64,000 nucleotides of DNA from Opeltia flavorubescens. Taxonomy: Eukaryota > Ascomycota > Lecanoromycetes > Teloschistales > Teloschistaceae. The stretch lies in the NCBI GenBank assembly GCA_000442125.1, contig KE546965.1, forward strand, positions 1,612,001 through 1,676,000. The letters are read 5' to 3'. This document shows positions 24,361 through 36,289 of this stretch, piece by piece (position 1 is the first letter of the stretch; each line of letters starts with the position of its first letter). The notes under the pieces are model-generated. The model saw nothing but the letters and a program-made list of their open reading frames with translations, had not been told where the DNA came from and ran no database searches. A program made the translations under genes and the position numbers.

Positions 24361-25526
24361 AAATAAAAAAAAAAAAAAAAGGATCCGAACCTATAATATT
24401 TAATAGCGATAAAAATAAATTTTTATTATATTATAGTAAATTATTATAAAATTTTTTACCTTTAACTTATTTATTATTAATTTTTAATTAGTATAATAAA
24501 ACTTTACTATTAGGTTTTAGTTAATTATTTTTAAATAGAATACCTCCCGTAATAAAAGCGATATTTAATAGTTAAAAACTTAGTTAATAAAACTTAATAT
24601 AACTTTTATTACTTTTTATATAATTTTTAATAATAGTTTACTCGGATTTAATACTAATTAATTTTTTTATTAAATCTATTATTAAGTTTATACTAAAACC
24701 TCTAATATTACTTTATATACCTTTAAAGGCCGATTTTTTTAATAACTTCGCCTTAAACTAGTTAATAGTTAAGTAGTATAAAGTAGTAGCTCGTTATACT
24801 ATTTAGCTTTAATAAAAACTTTATTCAGATTTAAGACGATAGTTAATTTTTAGTAATAATCTAAAAAGGGTTTTAAATAATAGCTAGACTAATTAAAAGC
24901 AGTCTATTTTTATAAAAAGGCCGGCTAGCTTATTAAACCTAATATATTTATATTTATTATATTAAACTTTATAATTCTTTATTAACTTTTTTTAATAATT
25001 ATAAAACCCGGCTTTATTAAAACTTTTAGAATTAAGTATTAAGGCGCTAACTATTATAGGCTGTTTTTTACTATTTATCTAGCTAAATAACCCGTTTAAA
25101 CTAAAAGCGACTCTAGATTAAATAAAAGAGTAGAAGTAATAGCTGCGCTAGCGAGCGGAAAGAATATAATAAAAAGCGGCTAACCTAAAAATATAATTTA
25201 ATAAAAAGTAGATATAAATCTATAATTTACTTTAATATTATAAATTATAGGTTTATATTCCGCCTTATCGCCCTTAAATTAGTCTAGAATATATAAAAAT
25301 TAGTATAATAGTAGGAAACGGCTTTAATTATAGTATTTTAAAAACTTCGGCTATAGCGTTTTAAAAAAAGGAGAAATAAATTAAATAATACTTTTAAAGA
25401 AGAAGAAACGAATTAAACGATACTTTTTTAATTAAATAATACTATTATTACTAACTTCCTTAATTCTTTAACGCTAATAATATTCTTATAACTATTAATT
25501 CTTTTTTATACTAAACTAGTAGTAAG

Positions 25527-25607
25527 CTACTAATAGAAATACTAATAAAGGGAACTACTAGTAGAAATACTAATAAAAAGAACTACTAGTAGAAATACTA
25601 ACAAAAA
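25527..25607. repeat. 28-bp tandem repeat in gypsy D
   Basis: Two full units and a partial one of a 28-bp sequence containing ACTACTAGTAGAAATACTAA (full units 25552-25579 and 25580-25607), nearly identical to one another. The period is not a multiple of three and it lies outside pol. It is probably a non-coding expansion in the 3' region. Confidence 0.8.
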
Positions 25608-26284
25608 AAATATAGAGGAGGATATATATAATAGAAGAGAAAGGAGTCTTTAATATAAAACCTTTATCTTTTAAATTATCCATCTTATTAATAAAATAGG
25701 TTTATCTAGTACTATAAAGGAGGCTTTAAAGCTTCTAAACTCTAAAAACTTTAAAAATATCTAAAACTTCTAAAATATTAAAAACTTTAAAAAATAATAC
25801 TATTCTTTATCGCCGCGTAGCTACTAATAAAGTTGTTAATAAAATATTATTAGCTAACGGGGCTAATATAAAAAAGGTAAACCGAAAATTTATTAATATA
25901 AAAGAACGCGGTAAATTATAGAATAAAAGAGTATAGCGAGTTATAAAATAAAAAAATTTAGTAAATTATAGAATAATATATAAAAATATAATATAAAAAA
26001 ATTAAATAGGATATAACTATTAATAAATATTTATTTTATTTAATAGGCTTAAATTTTAGTTTAATAAATTTTATTTATTATTTTAAATTTACTTTTAATT
26101 TATATTTGATAAATTTTTTTTAAATAAGCTAATTAATTTTTAAAGATTTAATATAAATTTTATTATTTATATTATTTTTTTCTATATTTATTTTTTATTT
26201 AGATATAATATTATTTAAATTTATAAAAGGCCNGCTAAAGGCTTTAAAAGAAATAGCGGCTAGTATAATTAAAATATTTAGCTT

Positions 26285-26425
26285 TTTCTTTTATATTTCT
26301 TTAGCGGTTTCTTATAGCTTTAATTAAACTTTTTTACTAAATCCCCGGTATTTACTAAATTTAATTTCGGTTATTATAAATTATACTCTTTTAATTCACC
26401 TATTTAATTAATTAAATACTATTTT
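26285..26425 (-). pseudogene. pol: Chromodomain relic of gypsy D
   Basis: On the minus strand the end of pol reads KIEVILNKRIKG, then KQYLI in place of QYLVKW, and a downstream FITTEIKF helix. This is the chromodomain pattern with its tryptophans changed to stops. It ends gag-pol, well short of the LTR. Confidence 0.7.
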
Positions 26426-27239
26426 ATCTTACCTTTAAATCCTTTAATACGCTTATTTAAGATTACTTCTATTTTCTATTCTAGTTTATTATCTACAAGC
26501 TCTAGAAATAGATATTAAAGAATTTTTTATCTTTTTTTCTATTAATACTTCTTTAATAAAAAAATATAAAAGATATTATAAATACGCGAACTAAATAATA
26601 ATAGCAGCTTATATATCTAAAAACCGATATATTCTTTAATATAATATAGTCCGGTATAATAATAAATAAACTTTTTAAATAATTTTTTTAATTTTAGATT
26701 TTTTAATAATAAAAATATTATATTATTTAAATAAAACTTTATATTTATATAAAAATAATTATAGTATTTCGCCTATTTTTTTTATACTTTTTATTATTTT
26801 TAGTTTAAGTTTTTATATAACTCTATTAGTTTTTTTATATATTTCTTTACTATTAGTATACTAGCTTTATAGGTCTTCTCTTTAAAAAGATTATCTATAA
26901 TATTAAATTCCAGATTCGGGTATATTCTAGTTATTAAGAAAAACAATATTTTATTAATAGTAGAATAGATACTATTATTATATATAAATTTAATAATAAA
27001 AAAAATTTTTATCTAATTAGATTATTCTTTATTTATATAAATTTTAAAGTAGTATTTTAATAATTAGTTTTAACGCTTTATCTAATTATTTATTTATAGA
27101 TAGAAACTAATATTTAATTTCTTTTTTATTTTTAGATAGTAATAGATTTTAGACTAGAATTCGTTTATATATAATAAGCTTCTATTATTAATAATATTCT
27201 TTAGTATAATCCCTTTATAAATTACTATTTTAAAGAATA

Positions 27240-27400
27240 GGTCTATAAATTCTACTATATTAATAGTTTTAGTATATAAAATATATATAGCTATTTTCGA
27301 ATACCAATCTATTATTACTAATATAGTATTAGTTATATTTATACGGTATTTTAATAATAGTAATCCTATTATAAAATCTAAAACAATTTTTTAATATAGA
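27240..27400 (-). pseudogene. pol: Integrase core relic of gypsy D
   Basis: The minus strand reads LDFIIGLLLLKYRIN followed by TILVIIDWYSKIAIYI and KTINIVEFID. This matches the Ty3/gypsy integrase block around the first catalytic aspartate (usually DFITGLP, then ILVIVDR.SK.A.Y.P). It belongs to a different subfamily from element A, which has the FILALP-type block. I did not locate the second and third catalytic residues with certainty. Confidence 0.85.
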
Positions 27401-28974
27401 TTATTAGGAATAAAAAAAGACTATAGTTTACTATACGGTTTATATCGATATACTTTTACTTATTAATAAATATTATATATCTATATATATTCTTTAACCT
27501 TTTTATTTAAATTAAGTTATTAATAATAGTAATAAAATAGTTTTATTATCTATTCTATTCTAAAATACCTAGCTAAAAAGTTATTATAATACTTTATTAT
27601 AAGCTTTGTATAAATAGCGGAGTCCTTTTGAATATATAAGGACCTATAGAGTAATAACTTGCCTTCTACTTCTAAGTTTTATAATCTAGTTTTTATATAT
27701 TTAGGATTCTTTTTATAAGCGCTTTTAATATTATATTTTCTAGTAATAATAAGATTATTATCCCGCTAAAATTATAAGATTATTTTTTTTATATTTATCG
27801 AATTATTATTATAAACCGTTTCGCTAGAAATAATATCTTTTTTATTTAATATAGGATATACTATTTATAACTAGTTATTTTAGTAATAGAATTTATTATA
27901 CCTTTTTTATTATAAAATAGGTTTTTTTTTAAAAAACCTTTAGCGGGGCCTTTATAGGATATTATTAGCGCTAATATACTATAAGATTTTTAGACTGGTA
28001 GGCTACTATTAAGTTTTTTAGAGGCGTTAGCCCTTAATAAAAATTTTTTAAATCTTCTTTTATATTTTTTATATAAATATACTACTTTTATTTTTTTTAC
28101 TACCGCTAGTATAAATAATATATTATTAGTAAAAGATAGCTTTTATTATAATATAAAAATTACTATTAAAGTTTTAAAATTAACTTTTTAATAATTTAAC
28201 CTTCTTAATAAAGAATCTACTAGATTCGATTTTCTAGTTTAATAAAAGATTTCGAAATTTATAACTACTAATTTTATAATCTAACGCTATTATTTATTAT
28301 TAAGTTTTTTAATATATATAAATTCTTTTAAATTATTATAATCTAATTATATTTTAATAGTATATTAGGCCTTTTTAAATTTTACCGCTATTATTTAAAG
28401 ACTTTAATAATAATAAATAGCTTTTAATTATAGATTTTATAGCTCTATTTAGCTACTATTATTTTCCTCGACTAGAAAGCTATTAAATAGTAGATACTAT
28501 TATTATCTAGTTAAATTATAATATTAGAAATATTAAAATCTAAAATATTTATTTTAATTTAAATTTTATATACTAGATTAAAATACCTTAATAATAGTAC
28601 TATAATAAAGGCCTTTTTTTACTTTTTAAAGGTATTTTAAACGGTATTATTCTATTTTAATAGCTCTAGTTTTTTATTATTTTTTATACTAATTAATAGG
28701 TTAGTTATAGATATTATAATTTTTAAATAATATTTAATAAATCGTTAATAGAAATTTATTAAGCTTAAAAATATCTAAATATTTTTATATAATTTTAGAA
28801 CAGACTAATCTTGGATTATATTTATTCTTTTAGAATTTATTTCTATTTTTTTAAATAATATAATATATTTTAAAAATTCTAGCTATTTTATATTAAATAT
28901 ATATTTTTTTAGATTTAAGAATAATTAGTATTCGTAAAGCCGGTATAAGATTATATAAATATACTTTTAGTATT

Positions 28975-29135
28975 TTTTTTTAAAATTTAAATATATTAAA
29001 ATATTATCTAAATATATTATATAAAAAATATTAACTATTCCTACTAACGCTTTATTAATATATACTTAAAAGGTTATAAGGGTATTCGCTAGGTTAAAAA
29101 ATATAATAAATTATTTAAAGTACCTATATTTAATA
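28975..29135 (-). pseudogene. pol: Reverse transcriptase relic of gypsy D
   Basis: The minus strand reads FNLANTLITF, YINKALVGIVNIF and then YLDNILIYL. The last is the catalytic YxDD box with its second aspartate changed to asparagine (complement of 29003-29014). The block order and spacing are those of Ty3/gypsy RT. Many in-frame TAA and TAG codons. Confidence 0.88.
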
Positions 29136-30224
29136 TAAATTATTATTTTTTATTTATCTCTTTATTTAATTCTAATCTAGTAATAAATATTATATATATT
29201 TATTTTTATAAATTTTTTTACGTTATATAAATAGTCTAAAGTTTTAATAATTAAAAAAAGCGGATACTAATTTTTAATTATTATTATATTTAGGTTATAA
29301 TAATTTATATATAGGTATAATCTATTATCCTTTTTAGGCACGAATAGAATAAAAGCTCCTATAAATAAGACTAAATATTAGATCTAGCCTTTTTTAAAGG
29401 CTTTTTTAAAATATTAATATAATTCCTTTAACTTATTATTTAATAAGTTATATATTAGTTTATATAATAACTTTTTATCTTTTATTAAATTAATAGTATA
29501 ATTACTAGATTTAGATTAAAATAACTTACTTAATTCTATTATAAAAAATATAAACTTAAAGCTTTTAATCTAGTATAAAATTTTTATATTATTAATATTA
29601 ATTAAATCTTTTACTATTAATATTATTAAAGTATATATAATAAAGTGTATTTTAAAGGATTATCTAAAAATTTATAAATAGTTTATTTATATTCGATTAA
29701 CTTTAATAGGAAAACGTTATTTTATAGCCTATATATTAATAAGCAGGCTAGCTTTATAAATCCTTAAAGTATTTAAAATTATATTATACTTATTTAAATT
29801 AATAATATAAAAAGAGGTAATAAAAATTATTTATTCTATACCCTAGCTATTAATATAAGTCTATTTAAAATTATAAATGCTATAATAGTAATATTATTAG
29901 TTTCGAAATTAGTTTAATATAAAACAACTAGTATTTATTAAAGTAAAGCCCTATTCTACTATTTTAATTTATAAGATATAGTTAATATTTAATTCTATAT
30001 CTAATAGTATAAAAGCTCTTTTAACTTAATTATTTATATAAAACCGAGGTATTATTTTAATTCCTTCTATTATTTTAATTAGATAATATTTAAGCGCTAA
30101 AACTTCGTTTAAACTTAATTATTTTTTAAAGCTATATTAGAATTTTTATTAATATTAAATTTAGTACCTTTAATAAATACCTTTTTTATTAACTTTTTTA
30201 TATAAAAGTAATTAGTAGAATAAT

Positions 30225-30290
30225 AACCTTTTTTATAATAATTATAATATTTTACTTAGTTTAAATCCTTTAAATTAATATTTTTACAAC
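30225..30290 (-). pseudogene. gag: Gag zinc-knuckle relic of gypsy D
   Basis: The minus strand reads KYYNYYKKGYYSTNYF. If TAT is taken as mutated TGT or CAT, this fits the spacing of a CCHC knuckle (C-x2-C-x4-H-x4-C). It lies upstream of RT in the element direction, where the end of Gag is expected. Single motif, so moderate confidence. Confidence 0.5.
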
Positions 30291-31572
30291 TCTTTAATCT
30301 TATAGAAGGCCTGTTATAAAGCCTATAATTATTATATTTCTATTTATCTCCTATATAACTATTATAAAGTTTTTTTAAAATTTAACTACTCTAGCCGCTT
30401 TAATTCGAAGAAAAAGGCTTTTTATAGAAAATACTTATATTAATATCTTTTATAATACTTTTTATATAGGTTACTAAAACTATTTATTTATTTTTTATTT
30501 TATTTTTAAATATATATTTAAANTNATATACTAGCGTTTAANTATCGCGTTTAAATTTTATAATAAAATTTATTATATATTATTCTTTTAATAACTCCGG
30601 TAATTAACTTTTAAATATTTTTATCTGGTTATAAAGCTTTTATAATATTATTATACTTTATTTTAATATATAATACTTCTATAAAAAGTTTAAAAATCGA
30701 CTTTCTTTATTTAATAAAAAATTAAGCAGTTATTTATAAAAATCAAGCTAGTTTATATTAATTTTATCTATTTTTATATATTAAGTCTATTATATTAAAA
30801 GATTACCCTTTAATAATAATATAGTAAACCGGATTTTTATTTTATTTATTAGGAATAAATCCTATAATAATTTAAACGTTGTATTTATTTATAATACCTA
30901 TATTTAATAGCTAGTAAAGCTATCCTTCGGCGGATAATCCGGTAAAGAAGCTGGTTTAATATTTTTTAGTCTTATAATAATAGGAGATTTAGTATTAATA
31001 AATAGAATAATAGGAGTAGATACCTATACTAATAGGTATATAAAACTCTTAAAATATTGTCTAAATTTATTAATAAACTACTCTAGCCTCTTTAAAGCGA
31101 TAAATATATTTAGTAGCCCTTTTTATTTTGCGTTTTAAATCTTTAATTTCCCGTTCCGTTTACGCGTTTAAGGAGGTATCTAAAAAATCGCTATTATTAT
31201 AGCTACTACCACCTAAACTAGATAGTAAAAAAGACGGAGTTATATTATATATTAGCTTTTTACCCTTGTAATAACGGGTGCTAGGACCTAGTATTAGCTC
31301 CGCTAAAGGAATACTATTTTTCTACTATAATCCTATAACGTTATTAAATAGCTCTATAATACGTTTATCTTAAGAAATCGTTAGACTAGCTATACTAGAA
31401 GATCCGCCTATTAGATTTATACGTATAGTTTCCGGTTAAGTATTCGGATTCTAGGAATTAGTAATTATACTATTACTATTATTCCTATTTTTATTATAAC
31501 CGCGAGCTCTTCTAATAGATAGTTTTAATAATAATCCGGGCCTATAAATATAAAGAAGTAAAGAGTTAAAAC

Positions 31573-31869
31573 TATAATATATTAAATATAATTAAACTAA
31601 TTTAAAAGCGTAAACGACTATAAAAAAATTATTTATAATATATATATTTAAATATATTAAAGAACTAACTCTTATTTTTTAATAAAAAATAAAGGGGATC
31701 GCTATATACTTAAAAATATATTTACTTTATACTAGATAGTAATTATTTAAATAACCTTATTTAAGCCTTTTAAAGGGCTCGCTATACTAGTAACTTAATA
31801 TATTATCTCTATTATATAATTTCCACCTAGAGTCCAAATACTAACTACTCCTATAATTTAATAGTAATA
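31573..31869 (-). repeat. 5' LTR of gypsy D (right in the window)
   Basis: 297 bp, partner of 22657-22953, more heavily mutated. The TAAAT duplication follows at 31870-31874. Confidence 0.93.
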
Positions 31870-31874
31870 TAAAT
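31870..31874. repeat. Target-site duplication of gypsy D, right copy (TAAAT)
   Basis: Same as 22652-22656. Sequence of element C resumes after it. Confidence 0.88.
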
Positions 31875-32199
31875 TAAAAGCTAGTATAAACTATTAAAAA
31901 TAATATAATAATAATTATTACTAATCTTTTTTAAATAATAAAAAAAAAGCTAATAGACCGAAAATATTTAATAAATAGCTATATATTAAATACAAGGATT
32001 TAATATAATAGTTTACTAATTATAAAAAATATATTAACATTTTATAAAAAGATTTTTTATTAAAAAAGAAAAAATTTATTAAATAGTTTCTAGATTTAAT
32101 AATAAATTTAAAGTTTTATAGTATAATTATATTAAATTATTAAACGCTAAAAATAAATTATTTATTTAAAACGATTTTATTAAATATTATAAAAATATA

Positions 32200-33000
32200 T
32201 TTAATAATCTAGCGATCTAGAATATATAAATAAAAACCCGGCTAGAATTTATAAAATAGCTAGATTTATAGTTAGTATCTATATTTAATTAATATTTATA
32301 AGAATAATAAAATAATCTAGATTATTTAAAAAATAAATTTATAAAAATTTATTATTTATAAACTAAAATAAATAAATAAATTAGTAATAAAGTATTATAA
32401 AATTTTAAAAAATTAAAAACCTACTAAACCCTTTTAATATAATATATTATATTAGAATAATATCTTTAAAAGAAAATACTATATTTAAATTAAAGTATAA
32501 AATATTTAATAAAAATATTTAATTTTTTAAATAAAATAATTAAAGGAAAAGTTTATAAAAAAAAAAAAATTAAATCGCGGTAAAAATAATAATTAAAATT
32601 TAATTAAATATTTAAAAGAATATAAAAAAATAATATTAAAAATAAAATATTAGATTTATAAAATAGAAAAATATAAAATAAATAATCTTATATATTTTAA
32701 ATTTATAAAAAAGTAGAAAAAATATAATAAAAGAAAGAAATATAGAAAAAAAATAAATTCTAGTATATATTATTACTATATTAGAGTTATTTATAATTAA
32801 ATAGTAAATATTTATTATAATAGTTTTTTTATATATTAATACTTCTATAAAGTTTTAAATAGTTTATTATTTAATTAATTTTAATATAAAAAGAAATTTT
32901 ATTTTATAAATATTTATTAAAAAAAAAATTTTATTTAAAAATTAAATAGTTTTAAAATAAATTAAAGTAGTAAATAACCATTAAACTTTATTCTATAATT
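32200..33000 (+). pseudogene. gag: gag relic of gypsy C
   Basis: A plus-strand, lysine- and isoleucine-rich frame with dense stops. It aligns, on the other strand, with about 41700-40950 of copy B (for example the GKNIIK-like block near 32715 against 41210). It is placed before RT, so this should be Gag and the start of Pol. No zinc knuckle or protease motif could be read with confidence. Confidence 0.5.
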
Positions 33001-33749
33001 TCTATCTACTAGGTATAAGTTTAATAGATAACTATAGGGTAAAAAAATATTAAAAAAATAATTATTATATAATAAATATATATAAATATAATATAATTTT
33101 AGACTATTTTTAATTAATAAAAATAGACTTTAATATTTATTAATAAAACTAGAAATAAATTTATAAAAATACTTCTACTATTTATAAAACGATAATAAAC
33201 TAGATTAATATTTATATTATAAAGAAATTTATTAAATTAATAATATTAGTAATAAATAAAAAAAATAGTATATAAATTATATACTTTTAATAATTAATAT
33301 TTAATTTAAAAATAAAAATAGTTATTTTAAAAATAATAAGGTACGGTATAATATAAACTAAAAATTCTAAAATTCCGCCGATTTTATAAAATTTAGTATA
33401 GTTTTTTTTAAAAAAATTTATTAATAGTTTAAATATATATAATTAAATAGAATATTCTATAAATTTAAAATTAAATAAATAATTAAAAATAGATTTAATC
33501 TATAATATATTACTAGATAAATTAATAATAATTTAAAATTACTTTATTAATATATAAATTAAAGGCTAGATAAAACTTTTAAATAATCTAGCTAAAATAT
33601 TAATACTATTTATTAAAAAGGTAGATAATAATTTATAATTATATATAAATTATAAAAATTTTAATAAAATTATTATTAAAAAAAAATATTTTTTATTTTT
33701 ATTATTAAAAACTTTAAATAGATTTATATATATAAAAAAATTTATTAAA

Positions 33750-34370
33750 ATTAATATTTATAATATTTATTATTATATTTAAATTAAATAAAATAATAAA
33801 TAAAAAATTATATTTTAACTCGATATAAATAGTATAAATATTAAATTATACTATTTAATTTTATAAATACTTTTATTAAATTTTAATTATATATTAATAA
33901 AGTATTATAATTTTATTTTAATATATTCTATATAATTTATTTAAATAATATATTAATCTATTTTAAAAATAAAAAAAAATATTAAAAATATATTTATATA
34001 ATTATTAAAGTTTTACTATAATATTATTTATATATAAAATTATTAAAATATACTTTAAATTATATTAAAATTATATTTTAAAACTTTATAATAGGTTAAT
34101 AAAGAATTTATATAGAATTTTTAAAAATCGAAACTATAAATAAATAATTAGTACTAAAAAGTATAAAAAATATCCTAGTATTTTTAAAATTTATAGAATT
34201 TTATAAACGATTTATAAAAGGTTTTTTATAAATAATTATTTTTTTAATTAATCTAATATAAGATATAAAAAAAAATAGGCTAGATTTAAATTTATTTAAT
34301 TTAAAAAAGTATAAAAGATTTTTAAAAAACTATATAAAATTTTTATTCTAGTTTTTATTTTATAATATTA
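33750..34370 (+). pseudogene. pol: Reverse transcriptase relic of gypsy C
   Basis: The plus strand reads FINTFIKF, YINKVL, then IIYLNNILIYF with the catalytic box at 33938-33949 (YLDD changed to YLNN). FIEFYKRFIKGFL and INLI follow, and the last block is the RT-RNase H hinge (normally FIGFYRRFI.GFS). Copy B has the same box at about 40036-40048 on the minus strand. Confidence 0.85.
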
Positions 34371-35199
34371 TAATATAAATACTAAAATTTATAAAAAATT
34401 AGATATATTAAAATATAAAATAAAAGAAATTTTTAATTAAAAATTAAAAAAAAGTTTAAACTAATATTTAATAGTATTTTTTAATTATAAATATAAAGGC
34501 GTAGAATTCTATTAAAATATATATAATAAAAGGCTTTATATTATAATATTAGGTTTTAAAAATTAACGGTATTATTTATAAAAAATTAAAAAAATAATCT
34601 ATATAATTATAAATTATAATAATTTTAAATATTTTATAATTATAAATAAATTTCTTATAAAATAAATATAATAAATAAAAAAACTAGCTATATTTAATTT
34701 TTATATAAAATATTAGAAAAATTTATTAAATTTAATTAATATATTATTTAAAAAGTCTAATGTTATAAAATTTAATAATAGCGAGGATAATAATAATAAT
34801 TTTCTATTTATTTAATAAAATAAACTTTATAATAAAAACTATTAATTTATATTATAAAAAGAAAATAAAATATTTATAATAATTAAATTTATAGTAATTT
34901 TAATAGTATAACTAAATAGTATAATTATTATAAATACTTTTATTATTTATAAATATAAAAAAATATTTAAAAAAATTTATAGATTTTTAAATTTTATAAA
35001 CTTCTAGTTTTTAATTTAATAGATTACTGAATTAAAAAAACCTTTTTTAAATATATAATTATTTATAATAGAGTAGCTTTTTAAATTTTAATAAAGGGAC
35101 GCTTTTATTATAAAATAGAAAATTATTATAAAATATATTTTAATTATTAAAAAATATAAATTTATTAGTATAAGCTTTATAATTAATTAAAATTAATAT

Positions 35200-35690
35200 T
35201 ATTAAAAGGTATAAAGCTGTTTTATATAATAATAATAGATTCTATTACTAAATTACTATTTATAACCTATTTTTATATAAAAAAGACCTTTAATTTAATT
35301 TTTATATTAATAAATAAATTAATTAAATATATAATTTATATTTTTATTATTAAAAATATTAATATAAAAAAATTTATAAAATTATTATAATATAAATTTA
35401 TTAAATATTATAAAATTATATAGAAAATTATTAATAATAAAAGGTCGTTTTTTATAAATAAATTCTAGAGTATTTTTTATTATTATTTAGATATTAAAAA
35501 AAAATTTAATATTATATTTTATTTTTTAATTAATAGCTAAATAAAATATTAAAATTAAATTTTAAAATATTATTTATAAATTTATTATAATTATAAATAG
35601 AATAATTAGTTAAAATTATTATTTTTAACGGAGTTTACCTATAATAATAGTATATATATAAATATTAATAAACCGTTAAATAAATTATTT
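35200..35690 (+). pseudogene. pol: Integrase core relic of gypsy C
   Basis: Readable blocks are IIIDSIIKLLFI (usual VDRLTK.A.F), FIKYYKIIQKIINN, FINKFQSIF and the C-terminal LFLTEFTYNNSIY (usual LA.FAYNNS.H). Aspartates of the core are mostly changed to asparagine codons. Element C entered copy B at the position equivalent to about 35280 here. Confidence 0.82.
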
Positions 35691-36119
35691 AAAAAGTATA
35701 TTATTATTTTAAAAATTAAATTTAAAAATATAGTTTTTAAAAAAAAAGCGCTTTTAATATTTAAAAAAGTAAATTAATTAAAAAATTTAAAGAAATATTT
35801 AATTAAATTTTATAAAAGAGTTTATAAATAATAGGTAAATTATTATAATATTTATTATAAAATTATAAACTTTTAAAAAAATAATAAAATATTATTATAA
35901 AATATTAATATTTATATTTTAAAATTTAAAAAAAAATTAAATTATAAATAATTAGGGCCTTTTAAAATTCTAAAAAAAATTAATAAATAAATTTATTTTT
36001 TTAAACTATTTAAATAATATAAAAGAATTTATTTTATATTTTATATTAGTTTATTTAAATTTTAATATTTTTATAATAAAAATTTCAAGTTTTATCCTAT
36101 TCTAATAAAAAATAAAAAA

Positions 36120-36280
36120 GAATAAAAAATAAAATAAATATTTAATAAATATATAATTAAAAATAAATTCTAATATTTAATTTATTAAATTAATATTATA
36201 TTTTTTAGAAATTTTTAGAAATTAATTAGTAATTTAATTAATATAAAAGAATTAATTAAAAAATTTTAAATAAATAAAAT
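36120..36280 (+). pseudogene. pol: Chromodomain relic of gypsy C
   Basis: The plus strand reads KFQYLIYQINIIFFRNFQKLISNLINIKELIKKF across the stops. It is given here only as the pattern QYLIY, then SNLIN, then a basic helix, which is the chromodomain order with its tryptophan codons read as stops. It ends pol of element C. Confidence 0.6.
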
Positions 36281-36289
36281 TAAAATTAA

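Larger units (their letters stand above)
22657..31869 (-). mobile_element. Ty3/gypsy chromovirus D, minus strand, nested in C
   Basis: A 9213-bp element with 297-bp LTRs and a TAAAT duplication. Pol is read on the minus strand: Gag zinc-knuckle relic near 30225-30285, RT near 28980-29130, integrase near 27240-27390 and chromodomain near 26290-26420. An A-rich polypurine tract next to the left LTR on the minus strand agrees with this direction. The element is long for the family because about 3.3 kb lie between the chromodomain and the 3' LTR. That extra region carries a frame on the opposite strand (23290-24360) and a 28-bp tandem repeat. RIP is strong in pol and milder in the outer parts. 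Confidence 0.92.

Noticed and set aside
25527-25607. CRISPR-like array
   Set aside because: The units are adjacent without spacers and lie inside a eukaryotic retrotransposon.
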